Below, in pieces: positions 16,971 to 25,899 of a DNA stretch of 64,000 nt. The notes under the pieces are model-generated. The model was not told the DNA's origin. It saw nothing but the letters and a program-made list of their open reading frames with translations, and did not search any database. Positions within the stretch are counted from its first letter, which is position 1; the number at the start of each line of letters is the position of its first letter. The stretch is from Cyclobacteriaceae bacterium (GTDB lineage Bacteria; Bacteroidota; Bacteroidia; Cytophagales; Cyclobacteriaceae). The translations under genes and the position numbers were made by a program. The DNA is taken from assembly GCA_030584025.1 (NCBI GenBank), contig CP129487.1, positions 2,995,001 to 3,059,000 of the forward strand, in the 5' to 3' direction.

Positions 16971-19900
16971 CTACAAATTAAATCCAAGAGAGAACGCAAT
17001 AGTTCGATATATCGGATTTGCACCAATACCGTCTATTGGCTGTCTCACTGTGCCCACTTCTGGATCATAACCAGAATATCCTGTAAATGTGTACAGATTT
17101 CTACCAACCGCCTTTATTGTAACACCCTTTATTGTGCCATTCAAAAATCCGCTAAGCACTTTGGCTGGTATAGTATAGCCAATCGCCACTTCTCTTAATT
17201 TCAGGTAGCTTGCATCTTCTACCCAATAAGCGTTAGCAAAATTTGCATCATACATACCTACACTCCAGTAAGATGCAGCTTTCTTTTGGTCGTCCGGAAC
17301 ATTTGTCATATCCTGTCTCTTACTAATGTTGTTAAATGCCAAACGTTGATCGTTACTGTTATAAACGTCACCACCATTCTTCCAATCCAGCAACATATAG
17401 AACGAGAGTCCCTTATAAGTAAGCGTGTTAGCAATACCCATAATAAATTTTGCATTTCCATCACCGATTTTGCCTAACCAAACCTCTCCGTTTTCCTGAT
17501 AAAGGATTGGCCTTTCATTAACCGTACCTTCCGTACCGGCAGCTATCACATATCCCTCACTATTCACTACATAGTCGCCAATTACATCTCCTTCAGGAAG
17601 CTGATTAGCCATTTCCGCCAGCGTTCTTACCATTCTGTGGCCATAAATCGCACCATAAGTTTCCCCAGCAGCAACACGGAAGGCCGTAACATCACCACTA
17701 ACCGGATTTAACCAATATGCAGGAATTGGCAACTCAGTGATCTTCTGACGAACTCTCGAGAATACAACATTGGAACTCCATGAAAAGTTATTAGTCCTCA
17801 TCCAATTGGCACCCAATGTCATCTCCAACGTTTTGGATTCGATTGAACCGGCATTTTGCCATCTATTGCTGTAACCTCCATTCAAAAATGGAATAAGAGA
17901 AACATTTAGGAATTGATCCGTAGTAACAGATTGCGCATAAACTGCTTCGAAATTAAATTTCTGCAAGAAATCGACATTCAAGCCCAATTCAGTTTCTGCC
18001 GTTTGGGAAGGTTTCAGCAACCTATTTCCATCTTGAGCTTTGGTTGCATTACCCTGCGACAGGTTGAATATCTGATACTGCCATGAGAAGTCAGGGCGAA
18101 TACCAGCAGTACCGTAAGCTGCTCTGATTTTCAATTCATCAATACCTGGAATGCTGAAATCTTGAGAGATTCTATAACCTGCTGACAATCTGTAATAAGG
18201 GTTCCAACGGGCATCAGGACCGAAAAGTGAAGATCCATCATAACGGAACATCCCGTCAAACAGGTACTTGTCTTTATAATCTAACCCCAGAATGGCGAAA
18301 TAATTTTGAGCTATTTCGTTTGTTTTACTTGATCCAGCATTGTTGATAGAAGCAAAGTTATTGAATGCTTCTATACCGGTTACTCTGAAAACAGAAGCGC
18401 TCACAGAAGTTGATTCAAAGTGACGATCCTCATACAAGTAAGACAACTTGGATCTAACGATCAGGTCGCCAAACTGTCTATTCAGATTAAGGGTGACTTG
18501 CGTGTTTTGAGTGCTCGTTTCACTGCTCTCGTGGGTCATACCGCCACCACTATAAACTCCTTGGGTTGTCCATGTGTCCTTAGGATTGATTAGCTCTCTT
18601 CTATAATTTTCAATTTCAAATGTCTGGGTAACATCAAGGTTTGCCCAACTTGCAAATTCGACATTGGCTGTATAATTACCCATCCACCTACGCGAATGTC
18701 TGTTATCCTTCTGTTTATATAAGCCATACAACGGGTTAACAACTTCGCCATTAAAGTGATTAACTCTTAAGTTATAGGGTTGGCCATCAGGATTTGGAGC
18801 GAATAAATCCACATCATGCTCCATCCGAGCCACATTGTAAAATATTCCTGCGGGTTGCTCTACCTGTCTGTTAATAAACAGGTTGGAGGCACTTATTCTT
18901 AACCAAGGTGTTAATTCTTGATCAATATTGAAACGAAAATTCTGTCTTCTATATCCATCACGATATTGCACTACACCTTCCTGCACGTTGTTCTCAAAAG
19001 ACAAGAAGATGTTATTTTTTTCAGACCTGTTACCAATACCGATATAATTGGTGAGTGATCCTCCGGTTTGAAATACCTTAGCCGGATCAAATCGGTAAAC
19101 ACCATAAGGATTATCCATATAGCCATCATCATCTATAGATCTGGAACCTGAAATAGCAGGATTGTATCCTCCAGTATAACCGGCAGGAAAAGTCACACCA
19201 TCGTATTTTGTAAACTGACCTTTAAACTGTTCCCAATCAGGTGCCAATCTATACATATGAGATTTTGCTGTCTCCAGATAATTCTGTAAGCTTTGGAAAC
19301 CAACTTCATTTCTGATAGTGATCTGGGGGCGTCCCATGGACCCACTCTTTCCTCTTTTAGTGGTAATTGCTATAACACCATTACCAGCACGAGATCCGTA
19401 CAATGCAGATGCAGCAGCGCCTTTAATAACTTCCATTGACTCAACATCATCAACGTTGAGGTCAGCTAAGCTACCATTCATAATGATTCCATCCAGTAAG
19501 ATAAGAGGGGCTGCACTAACATTTAATACGTTGTCCCCTCTCAACAGTAAATCCACCTGCTGTCCAGGAGCTCCGCCTACTGAAGATGTTCGCAAACCCG
19601 CTACCTTACCTGTCAATGCTGAAGCAATTGAAAGGGCTGGTACTGCATTAATTTGCGCTTCACTAACTTTTGTAACAGAAACAGTCATTTTTCGCTTATC
19701 AGTAGCCCCTGCAACACCAGAAACAATGATTTCATTTAACTGGGTAACATCCAAGGCCAATGAAATGTCTACGACTGATCGATCTCCTATTTGAATCTCT
19801 TGAGTTTGAAGACCGATAAACGAAAATACTAATGCCCCACCCGGGGATGAAACTGAAAGGGAGTACCTTCCATCGGCATCTGTTGATGTTCCAATAGAGG

Positions 19901-20042
19901 TTCCTTTTACGATTACGTTCACTCCAGGAAGCGGAGAGCCATCCTCAGTTGACGTAACCCGACCAGACACTGTGCGTTCTTGAGCCAAAAGTGCATGGCT
20001 CAACAAGAAAACACATGCCGTAGCAAGTAGAAGTTTTCTCAT
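16971..20042 (-). CDS. SusC/RagA-family TonB-dependent outer-membrane transporter (operon 1)
   Basis: Outer-membrane transporter of 1023 residues. Layout: signal peptide (MRKLLLATACVFLLSHALLA), carboxypeptidase-regulatory-like domain (GRVTSTEDGSPLPGVNVIVK, GTSIGTSTDADGRYSL), a TonB-box-like segment (LNEIIVSGVAG), a SusC plug (APLILLDGIIMNG, VIKGAAASALYGSRAGNG) and a barrel ending in FSLGFNL. SusC proteins import oligosaccharides or peptides together with SusD. The first 110 residues are nearly the same as those of the second SusC in this window, while plugs and barrels differ. A -7 box and an inverted repeat lie directly upstream. Confidence 0.94.
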   Translation of the reverse strand: MRKLLLATACVFLLSHALLAQERTVSGRVTSTEDGSPLPGVNVIVKGTSIGTSTDADGRYSLSVSSPGGALVFSFIGLQTQEIQIGDRSVVDISLALDVTQLNEIIVSGVAGATDKRKMTVSVTKVSEAQINAVPALSIASALTGKVAGLRTSSVGGAPGQQVDLLLRGDNVLNVSAAPLILLDGIIMNGSLADLNVDDVESMEVIKGAAASALYGSRAGNGVIAITTKRGKSGSMGRPQITIRNEVGFQSLQNYLETAKSHMYRLAPDWEQFKGQFTKYDGVTFPAGYTGGYNPAISGSRSIDDDGYMDNPYGVYRFDPAKVFQTGGSLTNYIGIGNRSEKNNIFLSFENNVQEGVVQYRDGYRRQNFRFNIDQELTPWLRISASNLFINRQVEQPAGIFYNVARMEHDVDLFAPNPDGQPYNLRVNHFNGEVVNPLYGLYKQKDNRHSRRWMGNYTANVEFASWANLDVTQTFEIENYRRELINPKDTWTTQGVYSGGGMTHESSETSTQNTQVTLNLNRQFGDLIVRSKLSYLYEDRHFESTSVSASVFRVTGIEAFNNFASINNAGSSKTNEIAQNYFAILGLDYKDKYLFDGMFRYDGSSLFGPDARWNPYYRLSAGYRISQDFSIPGIDELKIRAAYGTAGIRPDFSWQYQIFNLSQGNATKAQDGNRLLKPSQTAETELGLNVDFLQKFNFEAVYAQSVTTDQFLNVSLIPFLNGGYSNRWQNAGSIESKTLEMTLGANWMRTNNFSWSSNVVFSRVRQKITELPIPAYWLNPVSGDVTAFRVAAGETYGAIYGHRMVRTLAEMANQLPEGDVIGDYVVNSEGYVIAAGTEGTVNERPILYQENGEVWLGKIGDGNAKFIMGIANTLTYKGLSFYMLLDWKNGGDVYNSNDQRLAFNNISKRQDMTNVPDDQKKAASYWSVGMYDANFANAYWVEDASYLKLREVAIGYTIPAKVLSGFLNGTIKGVTIKAVGRNLYTFTGYSGYDPEVGTVRQPIDGIGANPIYRTIAFSLGFNL

Positions 20043-20070
20043 AACAATAGGTTTAAGTTTAGGTTATTTG

Positions 20071-20107
20071 TTTTACCAAACATAAAACAAAATTTACATT
20101 GGTAAAA
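20071..20107. repeat. Inverted repeat overlapping the susC operon 1 promoter
   Basis: TTTTACCAA (20071-20079) and TTGGTAAAA (20099-20107) are perfect inverted arms with a 19-base spacer. The left arm overlaps the -7 box at 20077-20084. The placement fits an operator bound by a dimeric regulator. Confidence 0.5.
20077..20084 (-). promoter_or_regulatory. Bacteroidota -7 box of SusC/SusD operon 1
   Basis: On the minus strand this reads TATGTTTG, an exact TAnnTTTG match 34 bases before the susC ATG. The same octamer stands before the second susC and before the C39 peptidase gene. Confidence 0.6.
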
Positions 20108-20317
20108 TAGCAGAACTACTAAAATTTGATTTTGCCTGCTCTATAATTACCAAGGAATCTGTGTTTTTCTTGTAATTGAGCTATTATCGAACAAATTCAG
20201 CGATACCCGTTTATCTTGACCTTTACTGTCGAAATAAAATTTGGCTGGTTTTTTAAAGCAAATAGCTCAAACCATCCGCATCTTTACAAGTCTTCTCTTT
20301 CCGAAAACCTTAAACAA

Positions 20318-20353
20318 CAAGAGGCTGCCATTTTTTATAATGACAGCCTCTTG
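20318..20353 (-). terminator. Hairpin terminator of the second SusC/SusD operon
   Basis: Arms 20318-20331 (CAAGAGGCTGCCAT) and 20340-20353 (ATGACAGCCTCTTG) form a 14-bp stem with one wobble or mismatch, 60 bases after the InlB-repeat gene. The 371-base gap 20043-20413 contains only this terminator and the promoter and inverted repeat of operon 1; no gene is visible in it. Confidence 0.8.
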
Positions 20354-20413
20354 TATTTCTAGCATTATTTAATCTGCTAATCTCCTAATAAGGATTTAGT
20401 TACCGGCCAAAAC

Positions 20414-21013
20414 TTATTCCGGCACCCATTGAGCATATAGGGTAACATGAGCTGTACCCATGGCAAAAGTAGAACCCGCAGCGCGTGCAGTTCCTGAACC
20501 ATTTGCAGCGGTATTCCAACCGTTAAAAATAAAACCGGTTCTCGTCAAAGTGCCTACACCAGCAACCGTAACAGTAGCCGCTTGTACATATACATTACCA
20601 TCAACAGGTGCAGTTCCTCCATCGCTACCATTTCCGTTATAAGTTACCGTGTAACCCCATCTGGCAGTAACTGTATAGGTAGAAGATGGCAAGGTCATTG
20701 GAATAGTAAAACTGCTGCCGGGTTGATGCACGGCAGTCGAACCTGGTACTGACCATCCGGCAAATAAAAGCCCGTTAGTCCTTTGCAGGTTACCAGTATT
20801 TCCAAGGAGGGTAACTTGATCGCCCAGTTTATAGTTGGTTTCATCAACCGGAACAGTACCCGTGGTTGTCGCTTGCTCAGCTGTAGGGATAACATAAGTT
20901 GCTTTGACGATGACGTTAAATTCTCTTGTAACATCATCATCGGAACATCCCGATACAACAAGCAGCAGTAAGCCCATAGCCACAATCAAAAACTGCTTTA
21001 TCATTTTCTTCAT
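20414..21013 (-). CDS. InlB B-repeat (Listeria-Bacteroides repeat) lipoprotein
   Basis: Surface lipoprotein of 199 residues from the ATG at 21013. The signal sequence is followed by lipobox VVSGC and an acidic SDDD, which in Bacteroidota lipoproteins often accompanies surface export. The body is two repeats of the Listeria-Bacteroides (InlB B / Flg_new) type. Each has a Y-x-V-T-like strand, a Gly/Asn-rich stretch (TYNGNGSDGGTAPVDG), an RTG or RTNG turn (LTRTGFIFNGWNTAANG; LQRTNGLLFAGWSV) and a closing YAQW or TARW. The frame extends eight residues upstream, but the chosen start gives the normal signal peptide. It follows SusD in the same operon, so it is probably a third surface component. 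Confidence 0.88.
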   Translation of the reverse strand: MKKMIKQFLIVAMGLLLLVVSGCSDDDVTREFNVIVKATYVIPTAEQATTTGTVPVDETNYKLGDQVTLLGNTGNLQRTNGLLFAGWSVPGSTAVHQPGSSFTIPMTLPSSTYTVTARWGYTVTYNGNGSDGGTAPVDGNVYVQAATVTVAGVGTLTRTGFIFNGWNTAANGSGTARAAGSTFAMGTAHVTLYAQWVPE

Positions 21014-21048
21014 ATTCAATGCGTTAATTAAAGTCATTAATATAATTA

Positions 21049-22548
21049 TTAAGGGTTCTGCTGACCAGCTAAAGCTTTATTAGCATCCAATTCGGCACGC
21101 GGAATAAGATACTCCCAACGTACATCTCCTGCAGGTACATCAAACAAACCCCCGATTACAGCTGATACGTGATTGGATCCGTTTCGGTTAAGCGGAAGAT
21201 TCATGCGCTTCAAATCGAAGAACCGGAAACCTTCTCCCCACAATTCTATCCTTCTATGGAACAAAATTTCATCAATCAAGGCTGTTCCTGTATTGGTAGA
21301 GGTTACATAATTAGGATCACGTGTACTCACTAAAGCAAACAGCGTATTTTGTGCAGCAGTTTCCTTAGCCCCACCCTGCCTTGCCTGTGCCTCAGCTTCA
21401 ATCAAATACATTTCAGCCGCTCTCATAAAAGGAACGTCACCCATATAGCTGGTGGCAGGGGCCGCTACATCAAGCCTAAATTTTTGTGTCATATAGGCTG
21501 GTTTAATGCCGCCTGGAGGAGCAATTGTATTAGGGTCATTTGCCGTTGCTGCCCACATTGTTTTCCTTACATCAGTAGCCGGAATTTGATTATATAATGC
21601 ACTACTTATACATCTAGGATTAAGTCTGATAGCCGTTGAATTAAAGTTACAGGACATATAAGAGTGAAAACCCCAGAAAAACGCTGTTTGATCTTCAAGA
21701 TGATCAATTCCCCACATCCATTCTCCCATGGTAATGTTCGAGAAACCTGATTGATATTCCGCGGGAGTCATTAATGTAACACCCTGGCGGGCCTCATTGG
21801 CCAGGGTTTCTGCCAATGCCCAATTTTGCTGAACAAGGGCAACTCTTGCCTTAAGACCTTTAGCCACTTCTTTATCGGCATGAGATTTATTCACTGGTGT
21901 TGAAGGCAGCAAGTTAATGGCCACATCAAGATCGGCATTAATTTGCGCATAAACTTCTTCAACCGTTGCTCTGGGTTGCCCTTCGGTAGTAGGTGTTAGT
22001 ACAAGCGGAACAGCCAGTTGACTATTATTAACACCGGCCTCGTACCGCTTACCATACATCTGAACCAAGAGAAAATAAGCGTAAGCCCGTAAGAAATGAA
22101 CCTCGCCCTTTAACCGGTCTCTGTCAGCCTGCAAACCTGCAGCATTATCAATATTGGCAATAGCCGTGTTGGTGTTTCCGATTATCCTGTAATAGTAACG
22201 GTAGGGCATTGCTGTCGATACATTCACATCCGTTCTATGACCAATCCATCTTGCGTCATTTAAATGCCATGTATTGGTAGTGTTGGGCAGTACCAAATCA
22301 TCGCCCATAGTATCCCATACATGCAACAAAGCGGTATGATTACCATATCCCTGCGAACCATATGTGCCATACTGTGCATAAAATGTGCGGATAATGCCAT
22401 TTACGGCAGCCTCTGCATTTTTAGTCGTTAAGAACGCTGCACTGGCATCAACACTTGCCGTGGGGGCTGTGTCCAGATAATCTTCACCACACGATAATGT
22501 GAGGAAAGAAAACGCCACAAGAAGAAAAACTGAAATTTTACTTTTCAT
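21049..22548 (-). CDS. SusD/RagB-family outer-membrane lipoprotein (operon 2)
   Basis: Partner lipoprotein of the second SusC, 499 residues from the ATG at 22548 (signal MKSKISVFLLVAFSFL, lipobox TLSC). Two earlier in-frame ATGs at 22557 and 22554 are also possible. SusD marks include LDTAPTASVDASAAF after the lipobox, LKGEVHFLRAYAYFLLVQMY in the TPR region and FMRAAEMYLIEAEAQAR followed by HRRIELWGEGFRFFDLKR near the C-terminus. The C-terminal half is clearly different from the SusD of operon 1, so the two systems should take different substrates. It lies 13 bases after SusC and is followed by the InlB-repeat lipoprotein. Confidence 0.93.
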   Translation of the reverse strand: MKSKISVFLLVAFSFLTLSCGEDYLDTAPTASVDASAAFLTTKNAEAAVNGIIRTFYAQYGTYGSQGYGNHTALLHVWDTMGDDLVLPNTTNTWHLNDARWIGHRTDVNVSTAMPYRYYYRIIGNTNTAIANIDNAAGLQADRDRLKGEVHFLRAYAYFLLVQMYGKRYEAGVNNSQLAVPLVLTPTTEGQPRATVEEVYAQINADLDVAINLLPSTPVNKSHADKEVAKGLKARVALVQQNWALAETLANEARQGVTLMTPAEYQSGFSNITMGEWMWGIDHLEDQTAFFWGFHSYMSCNFNSTAIRLNPRCISSALYNQIPATDVRKTMWAATANDPNTIAPPGGIKPAYMTQKFRLDVAAPATSYMGDVPFMRAAEMYLIEAEAQARQGGAKETAAQNTLFALVSTRDPNYVTSTNTGTALIDEILFHRRIELWGEGFRFFDLKRMNLPLNRNGSNHVSAVIGGLFDVPAGDVRWEYLIPRAELDANKALAGQQNP

Positions 22549-22561
22549 AACCATCATACTT

Positions 22562-25500
22562 TTAAAGTGTTAAAGAAGCTCCAAAAACAACACTCCTGGC
22601 AGGGCTATACACGTTACTTGTCGTACCGCCATAGTTCTGCTGCACATTCATACCATCCCTTTTCGAAAGGAACATCAGGTTCTCTCCACTTATATATACT
22701 TGTGCTCTGTTTAAGAACGCCTTACTAGCCCAATTTTTTGGAATTTCATAAGAAAGAGTAACTGAACGAAGGTTCAAAAAGCTGGCATCAATCAGCCACC
22801 TGTCCGAAGCTCCATTATAATCAGCTGTGCGGCCATCATCCATACGTGGCACATGCGAATTATTTAAGGTCCACACATTAGTTGGTTCACCTGGAAGCCA
22901 TCTGTTCATAATATCCACATGCTTGGCGCTGCCAAATCCACCGGAACCCATCAGACTGGCATAAGCCCCATCATAAATTTTTCCACCAAGCTGGTAAACC
23001 GCTACAACCGACAGGGAGATACTCTTATACCGGAATGTATTCGTAAATCCTCCGGATAACTTAGGGATTGAAGTCCCGGCATAACGAAAACGGGCATTGG
23101 AAATAGACGATGTCAAGGTGTCTCCCTGCTCCGTAATAAATGAATTTGCAGGGTTATAGGTTTCAGCACGATAGAGCGCATCTCCATTGTCCGGTCTTAC
23201 TCCCATGTATTCTCTTAACCAAAAATCATAAAGTGAACGGCCCTCTTTCAACTTTTTAGTGCCATCGATTATTTCTGGTGTTTCTTCAGGCATTTTGGTT
23301 ATCTCATTCTTAAGTCTTGTTGCGTTTACATCCAATTGCCACGAGAAATCACCCAATTTCAATACTTCAGCGCCTATGGTTAATTCAATACCTCGATTCA
23401 CCATCTGACCAATATTTTTAGTAACTGTGGTTACACCAGATGAAAGGGGCATGGGAACAGCGAAAATCAGGTCAGAAGAAGCCCTGTTAAAGTATTCAAC
23501 TGTTCCTGTTATCCGGTTATTCAGTACACCAAATTCGAGAGCGATATCTGAAGCATCGCTTGATTCCCAGGTTAAATTGGGATTACCTAAACTGCCTTGC
23601 AAAATTCCAGGCTCACCCGCGTTATTCCAGCCTAAGTTATAAAGTGGTTGCCATGCATAGAAGCTAATCCCAGAGTCGTTTCCGGTTTGACCATAAGATG
23701 CCCTAAGTTTTAGCTGACTGATAACAGAAATATTTCGAATAAAATCTTCCTGATCCAATCTCCAGGCACCACTTATGGCTAAGAAATTACCCCAGCGTAC
23801 ATCTTTATTAAATTTACTAGATCCGTCTCTCCTTAAAGAAACTGATGCGAAATACTTCTCATTGAAATCATAGTTTATACGGGAGAGATAACCCTCCACT
23901 CTATACCTGTCCAAACTGCCAGTACCAGCCGTTAACACGGCAAAGTTGGAGAGCTCGATATTTCCTTCAAGCGACTGAGTTGACCTAGAGACGGAGACAA
24001 AATTTTCACGTCTGTTCCAGTTCTCATGGCCAAGAAGTACCGAAATATTATGAGAACCAAATGATTTGTTGTAAGTCAACAGTTCGTTGAAGTTGAAGTT
24101 AGAGATGTTGCTGAAACCATGGGTTGTACGACCAGCTGGAGCACCATCCCCGATTTCAGGATTTCCGTAGGTTACATCATTTTGATTGGTTAAATCTGCT
24201 CCTGCATTAAAGGTAAATTTGAAATCCTTCAAAAAAGAGATTTCAGTATACCCGCGAACACCCAACACATTCCTTCTAAAGAAATCCTCATTCAACTTAG
24301 TTTCGGCAATGGCATGCCGACCGCCATACTGCGGACGGTTAGGCAATCCCAATGCAGACATGTTACCATAATCATAGAATCTTTCACCGTCTCGCAACAA
24401 GAAAGATCCTGGGTTTGCCGGGTCAAAGGCGTAAACAGGAAAAATGGGGCCCATGCCTCTGGAGAAAAAGAAAGGATTAACAAATGAAGTACCCCCGTCA
24501 GCAGCTGACTGTCTTGACTCGGTAATTGTAGTGGATAAATTTCCACCGGTTTTAAGCCAGCTATTGATTTGAGTATTGTAATTGATACGGGCAGTGTATC
24601 GCTCATAATCCGATTTGATTTGGTAACCCAAATCCTTAAGATAAGATAGTGATATATAAAAATCAGACTTTTCAGAACCACCGGAGAAATTCAAATTAAT
24701 TTCATCCCGGTTGCCACGTCTCATAATCGGAGCTTCCCAGTCCAAATCACTCAGACTGTATAGAAGTCTCGCATTAGGGTTCATTACGCCATTGGCATCC
24801 ACCAACTGGTCAAACGGAACATCGTAAACATTATACCTAACATTTGTACCTAATGTTGCCGAGGCGTTGGCACCTGCTGTTGCCAAAGCTTGGCCAGTTC
24901 CAGTGCCAGTTGTTGTAAATGCTAAATTGTTTCGTAACATTTCCCACATAAGTGGGTAATATTCATCAGGGCCAACACGATCATACTCCTGTAAACCACG
25001 GGTACTAAAGCCCTTGGTGTAACGTAAATTAATTGTTCCTCCTTCCTTACTCTTTCCTTTCTTGGTTGTTATCATCACCACACCGTTTGCTGCTCGCGAA
25101 CCATACAGAGCCGTAGAGGCTGCATCTTTTAATACAGTTAAGGTCTCAATGTCATCGGCACTCAGGTTGGCAATACTTGCGGTATAGGGAACACCATCCA
25201 CAACATATAAAGGGGAATTGCCTGCGCCAATTGAACTGAAACCACGAATCCGAATATCAGGGGCAGCTCCAGGCTGACCTGTAGCGGACGTGGTTGTTAC
25301 ACCAGCCGTTGAACCCGCGATAGCAGTAATAACATTACTAAGAGGACGAGTAGCGATATTCTCAGCAGTTATTTGAGAATACGATCCTGTGAAAGAAGAT
25401 CTTTTTGCCTCTCCAAAGGTTGTAACAACCACCTCGCTAAGTTGTGTTGCATCAAGAACAAGAGAAGCATCTACAATACTCCTGTCACCGATTACAATTT

Positions 25501-25747
25501 CCTGAGTTTGTAGCCCAACAAAGGAGAAAACAAGTATACCACCTGATGCCGGAACAGAAATCGAATACCTTCCATCAGCATCAGTTGCTGTACCAATTGA
25601 TGTGCCTTTAAGCACAACGTTTACACCCGGTAGTGTGGATCCATCCTCTGTGGAGGTCACCCTACCGGAGACTGTACGATTTTGTGCGAATACATTGCCT
25701 GCAGCAATGAACAGCACCATCGAACTCAAGAGTAAAAGTCTCTTCAT
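22562..25747 (-). CDS. SusC/RagA-family TonB-dependent outer-membrane transporter (operon 2)
   Basis: Transporter of 1061 residues. It has a signal peptide (MKRLLLLSSMVLFIAAG), a carboxypeptidase-regulatory-like domain (GRVTSTEDGSTLPGVNVVLK), a TonB-box-like LSEVVVTTFG, the SusC plug motifs (IRGFSSIGAGNSPLYVVDG, VLKDAASTALYGSRAANG) and a long barrel ending in VVFGASLTL. The plug motifs are closer to the classical SusC consensus than those of operon 1. It is first in a three-gene operon with SusD and the InlB-repeat lipoprotein. It imports an unknown oligomer across the outer membrane using TonB energy. Confidence 0.95.
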   Translation of the reverse strand: MKRLLLLSSMVLFIAAGNVFAQNRTVSGRVTSTEDGSTLPGVNVVLKGTSIGTATDADGRYSISVPASGGILVFSFVGLQTQEIVIGDRSIVDASLVLDATQLSEVVVTTFGEAKRSSFTGSYSQITAENIATRPLSNVITAIAGSTAGVTTTSATGQPGAAPDIRIRGFSSIGAGNSPLYVVDGVPYTASIANLSADDIETLTVLKDAASTALYGSRAANGVVMITTKKGKSKEGGTINLRYTKGFSTRGLQEYDRVGPDEYYPLMWEMLRNNLAFTTTGTGTGQALATAGANASATLGTNVRYNVYDVPFDQLVDANGVMNPNARLLYSLSDLDWEAPIMRRGNRDEINLNFSGGSEKSDFYISLSYLKDLGYQIKSDYERYTARINYNTQINSWLKTGGNLSTTITESRQSAADGGTSFVNPFFFSRGMGPIFPVYAFDPANPGSFLLRDGERFYDYGNMSALGLPNRPQYGGRHAIAETKLNEDFFRRNVLGVRGYTEISFLKDFKFTFNAGADLTNQNDVTYGNPEIGDGAPAGRTTHGFSNISNFNFNELLTYNKSFGSHNISVLLGHENWNRRENFVSVSRSTQSLEGNIELSNFAVLTAGTGSLDRYRVEGYLSRINYDFNEKYFASVSLRRDGSSKFNKDVRWGNFLAISGAWRLDQEDFIRNISVISQLKLRASYGQTGNDSGISFYAWQPLYNLGWNNAGEPGILQGSLGNPNLTWESSDASDIALEFGVLNNRITGTVEYFNRASSDLIFAVPMPLSSGVTTVTKNIGQMVNRGIELTIGAEVLKLGDFSWQLDVNATRLKNEITKMPEETPEIIDGTKKLKEGRSLYDFWLREYMGVRPDNGDALYRAETYNPANSFITEQGDTLTSSISNARFRYAGTSIPKLSGGFTNTFRYKSISLSVVAVYQLGGKIYDGAYASLMGSGGFGSAKHVDIMNRWLPGEPTNVWTLNNSHVPRMDDGRTADYNGASDRWLIDASFLNLRSVTLSYEIPKNWASKAFLNRAQVYISGENLMFLSKRDGMNVQQNYGGTTSNVYSPARSVVFGASLTL

Positions 25748-25791
25748 TCTTGTAAGTTTTTAGGTTAATAATTAATTAAGTTTTAAGTCAT

Positions 25792-25799
25792 CAAACATA
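25792..25799 (-). promoter_or_regulatory. Bacteroidota -7 box of SusC/SusD operon 2
   Basis: On the minus strand this reads TATGTTTG, 44 bases before the susC ATG, identical to the octamer before the first susC. An imperfect inverted pair (TCATCAAA / TTTGAATGA) flanks it. Confidence 0.55.
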
Positions 25800-25826
25800 T
25801 TACAAAATTTTTGAATGATGAATAGT

Positions 25827-25850
25827 TCAGAACAAAGATTTTTGTTCTGA
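25827..25850 (-). terminator. Hairpin between the PorE-like gene and susC operon 2
   Basis: Perfect 10-bp stem TCAGAACAAA / TTTGTTCTGA with loop GATT, 50 bases after the stop of the PorE-like gene. It has no clear T tract on the minus strand, so it may be a weak terminator or a protein-binding palindrome. A second perfect palindrome, CAAACGTTTG, lies at 25863-25872. Confidence 0.5.
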
Positions 25851-25899
25851 TAAAACCCCAAACAAACGTTTGCAGAGATGGCTCTGCCCTAATAGTACC

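Noticed and set aside
16952..17026. N-terminal extension of the first SusD
   Set aside because: It would overlap the end of SusC and place 25 residues before the lipoprotein signal; the ATG at 16951 is better.
19318..19794. 158-residue plus-strand open frame opposite susC
   Set aside because: Antisense shadow of the SusC plug region.
25863..25872. CAAACGTTTG palindrome as an operator
   Set aside because: Only ten bases, lies just after a stop codon and far from the susC -7 box; could be chance.
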